The translations under genes were made by a program, and so were the position numbers. The notes beneath the pieces are model-generated. The model was given only the letters and a program-made list of their open reading frames with translations. It did no database searches and was not told the DNA's origin. Shown in pieces: positions 63,442-64,000 of a stretch of 64,000 nucleotides of DNA (position 1 is its first letter; every line of letters begins with the position of its first letter). Origin of the DNA: Bacteroidia bacterium (GTDB taxonomy: Bacteria > Bacteroidota > Bacteroidia > Flavobacteriales > Flavobacteriaceae); NCBI GenBank assembly GCA_030432635.1, contig JAUIMB010000013.1, positions 38,818 to 102,817 on the forward strand, read 5' to 3'.

Positions 63442-64000
63442 TTAATTAGTATTCTTTGTTTCTAAAGCTTCAATTCTTGTCTCTAGGGCTTCAAACTCTT
63501 TTAATTTGTTTTTGAGAATTTCAATGTCTTGTTGTTGGTCTTTGAGCGCTTCTATCAAAACAGGAATCAATTGAATATAACTCACACCAAGATAATCTTG
63601 ATCTTGATCAATAAATGATACCATTTCAGGAAATAACTTCTTTACTTCTTGAGCGATGACACCAAACTCCCGCTGCTTAGCGTGGTCATCTTTCATATTG
63701 TACGAATAGCCATTAAGCTGAATTAATCTTCCAAGTGCATTCTCAATAGGTTCGAAATTTTCTTTTAAACGTACATCAGAGACATCTGTTATTGTTCCTG
63801 TATATTCTATAGATCCAATGACATCAAGAGAGGCACTAGGTGTTGTTGTTCCTATACCTATTTCGTCTGCAAAATAATTCCGTTGTCCGCCAAATCCCCA
63901 ACTAAAATAGGTGCCATTATACCACAAAGCCTCTGCACCATTAACTCTCATTGCAACACCTGTAGCAATACCTTCATTAAAATTAGCTTCTCCAGCTACT
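63442..64000 (-). CDS. Tail-fibre-type protein with C-terminal S74 intramolecular chaperone, partial
   Basis: The frame is open through the right edge of the window, so the N-terminus is missing; an ATG at 63951 is probably internal because in-frame coding sequence with similar content continues beyond it. Visible residues include a repeat-like NEIGIGTTTP-type segment (EIGIGTTTPSASLDVIGSI) typical of Bacteroidetes tail-fibre-domain proteins. The S74 domain follows, with SDVRLKENFEPIENALGRL (the SD..RLK autocleavage start) and REFGVIAQEVKKLFPEMV. A C-terminal coiled coil (residues from LKDQQQDIEILKNKL) drives trimerisation. It is probably a trimeric surface protein. Confidence 0.85.
   Translation of the reverse strand, partial: VAGEANFNEGIATGVAMRVNGAEALWYNGTYFSWGFGGQRNYFADEIGIGTTTPSASLDVIGSIEYTGTITDVSDVRLKENFEPIENALGRLIQLNGYSYNMKDDHAKQREFGVIAQEVKKLFPEMVSFIDQDQDYLGVSYIQLIPVLIEALKDQQQDIEILKNKLKEFEALETRIEALETKNTN

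Noticed and set aside
63442..64000. S74-domain gene as evidence of a prophage
   Set aside because: No phage structural, integrase or lysis gene is near, and free-standing S74 proteins are common in Bacteroidetes genomes.
1..64000. CRISPR arrays, insertion sequences, tRNA or rRNA genes
   Set aside because: No regularly spaced repeats, transposase motifs or tRNA-like cloverleaf sequences were seen in any intergenic region.

Overview
The window is chromosomal DNA from a member of the Bacteroidota, most likely a marine Flavobacteriaceae; the genus cannot be fixed from sequence alone. The evidence is low GC, many lipoproteins with short signal peptides, promoters of the Bacteroidetes form (TTG about 19 bp before TAnnTTTG), a type IX secretion (T9SS) sorting-type module, SusC-like outer-membrane receptor architecture, and the conserved order dgkA - ftsK - lolA - lptF/G - ribB. 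No rRNA, tRNA, CRISPR array, insertion sequence or prophage was seen.

Bases 1-27,200 are accessory. They begin with the end of an NmrA-like reductase gene and its terminator. Small lipoproteins and a DJ-1/PfpI protein follow. Next comes a stress or detoxification run: an AraC-MGMT (Ada-like) protein, an NAD(P)H:FMN oxidoreductase, two SDR-type proteins and a beta-lactamase-fold hydrolase. A set of exported proteins comes next (carbohydrate-binding-like, Gfo/Idh/MocA, TraB/GumN), then a 1287-residue VWA/FN3/LRR-like surface protein. A thioredoxin-reductase-like flavoprotein is followed by a decayed methyltransferase, a GNAT and an arsenic operon (arsR, DUF6428, ACR3) with no arsenate reductase. 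The block ends with DUF4231, a serine hydrolase, two tandem DUF3124 lipoproteins, and a LytS/LytTR pair transcribed away from a TonB-dependent receptor.

Bases 27,200-64,000 are mostly core: holA, an HsdR_N-like nuclease-fold protein, a GT2 glycosyltransferase, an OmpA lipoprotein, tsaC, pcrA/uvrD, an M20 amidohydrolase, an FMN glutamate-synthase-like protein, patatin, M1 peptidase, universal stress protein, recG, miaE, pheT, amtB, PAP2 phosphatase, tpx, dgkA, ftsK, lolA, lptF/G and ribB. A tail-fibre-type S74 chaperone gene runs off the right edge.

The most interesting signals lie between genes. A near-identical 20-bp box precedes both the Ada-like gene and the neighbouring oxidoreductase. 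A 20-bp promoter-like element (CCTACAAAT-N3-TATCTTTA) recurs before three exported-protein genes many kb apart. Paired ArsR-type boxes lie in the ars operon, and a palindrome covers the -33 element of the flavoprotein gene. Within genes, the notable points are a T9SS type A-like module at the N-terminus instead of the C-terminus, a GTP cyclohydrolase II domain without its zinc cysteines, a probable CTG start for the GT2 gene, and a poly-A frame break at the start of the PAP2 gene.
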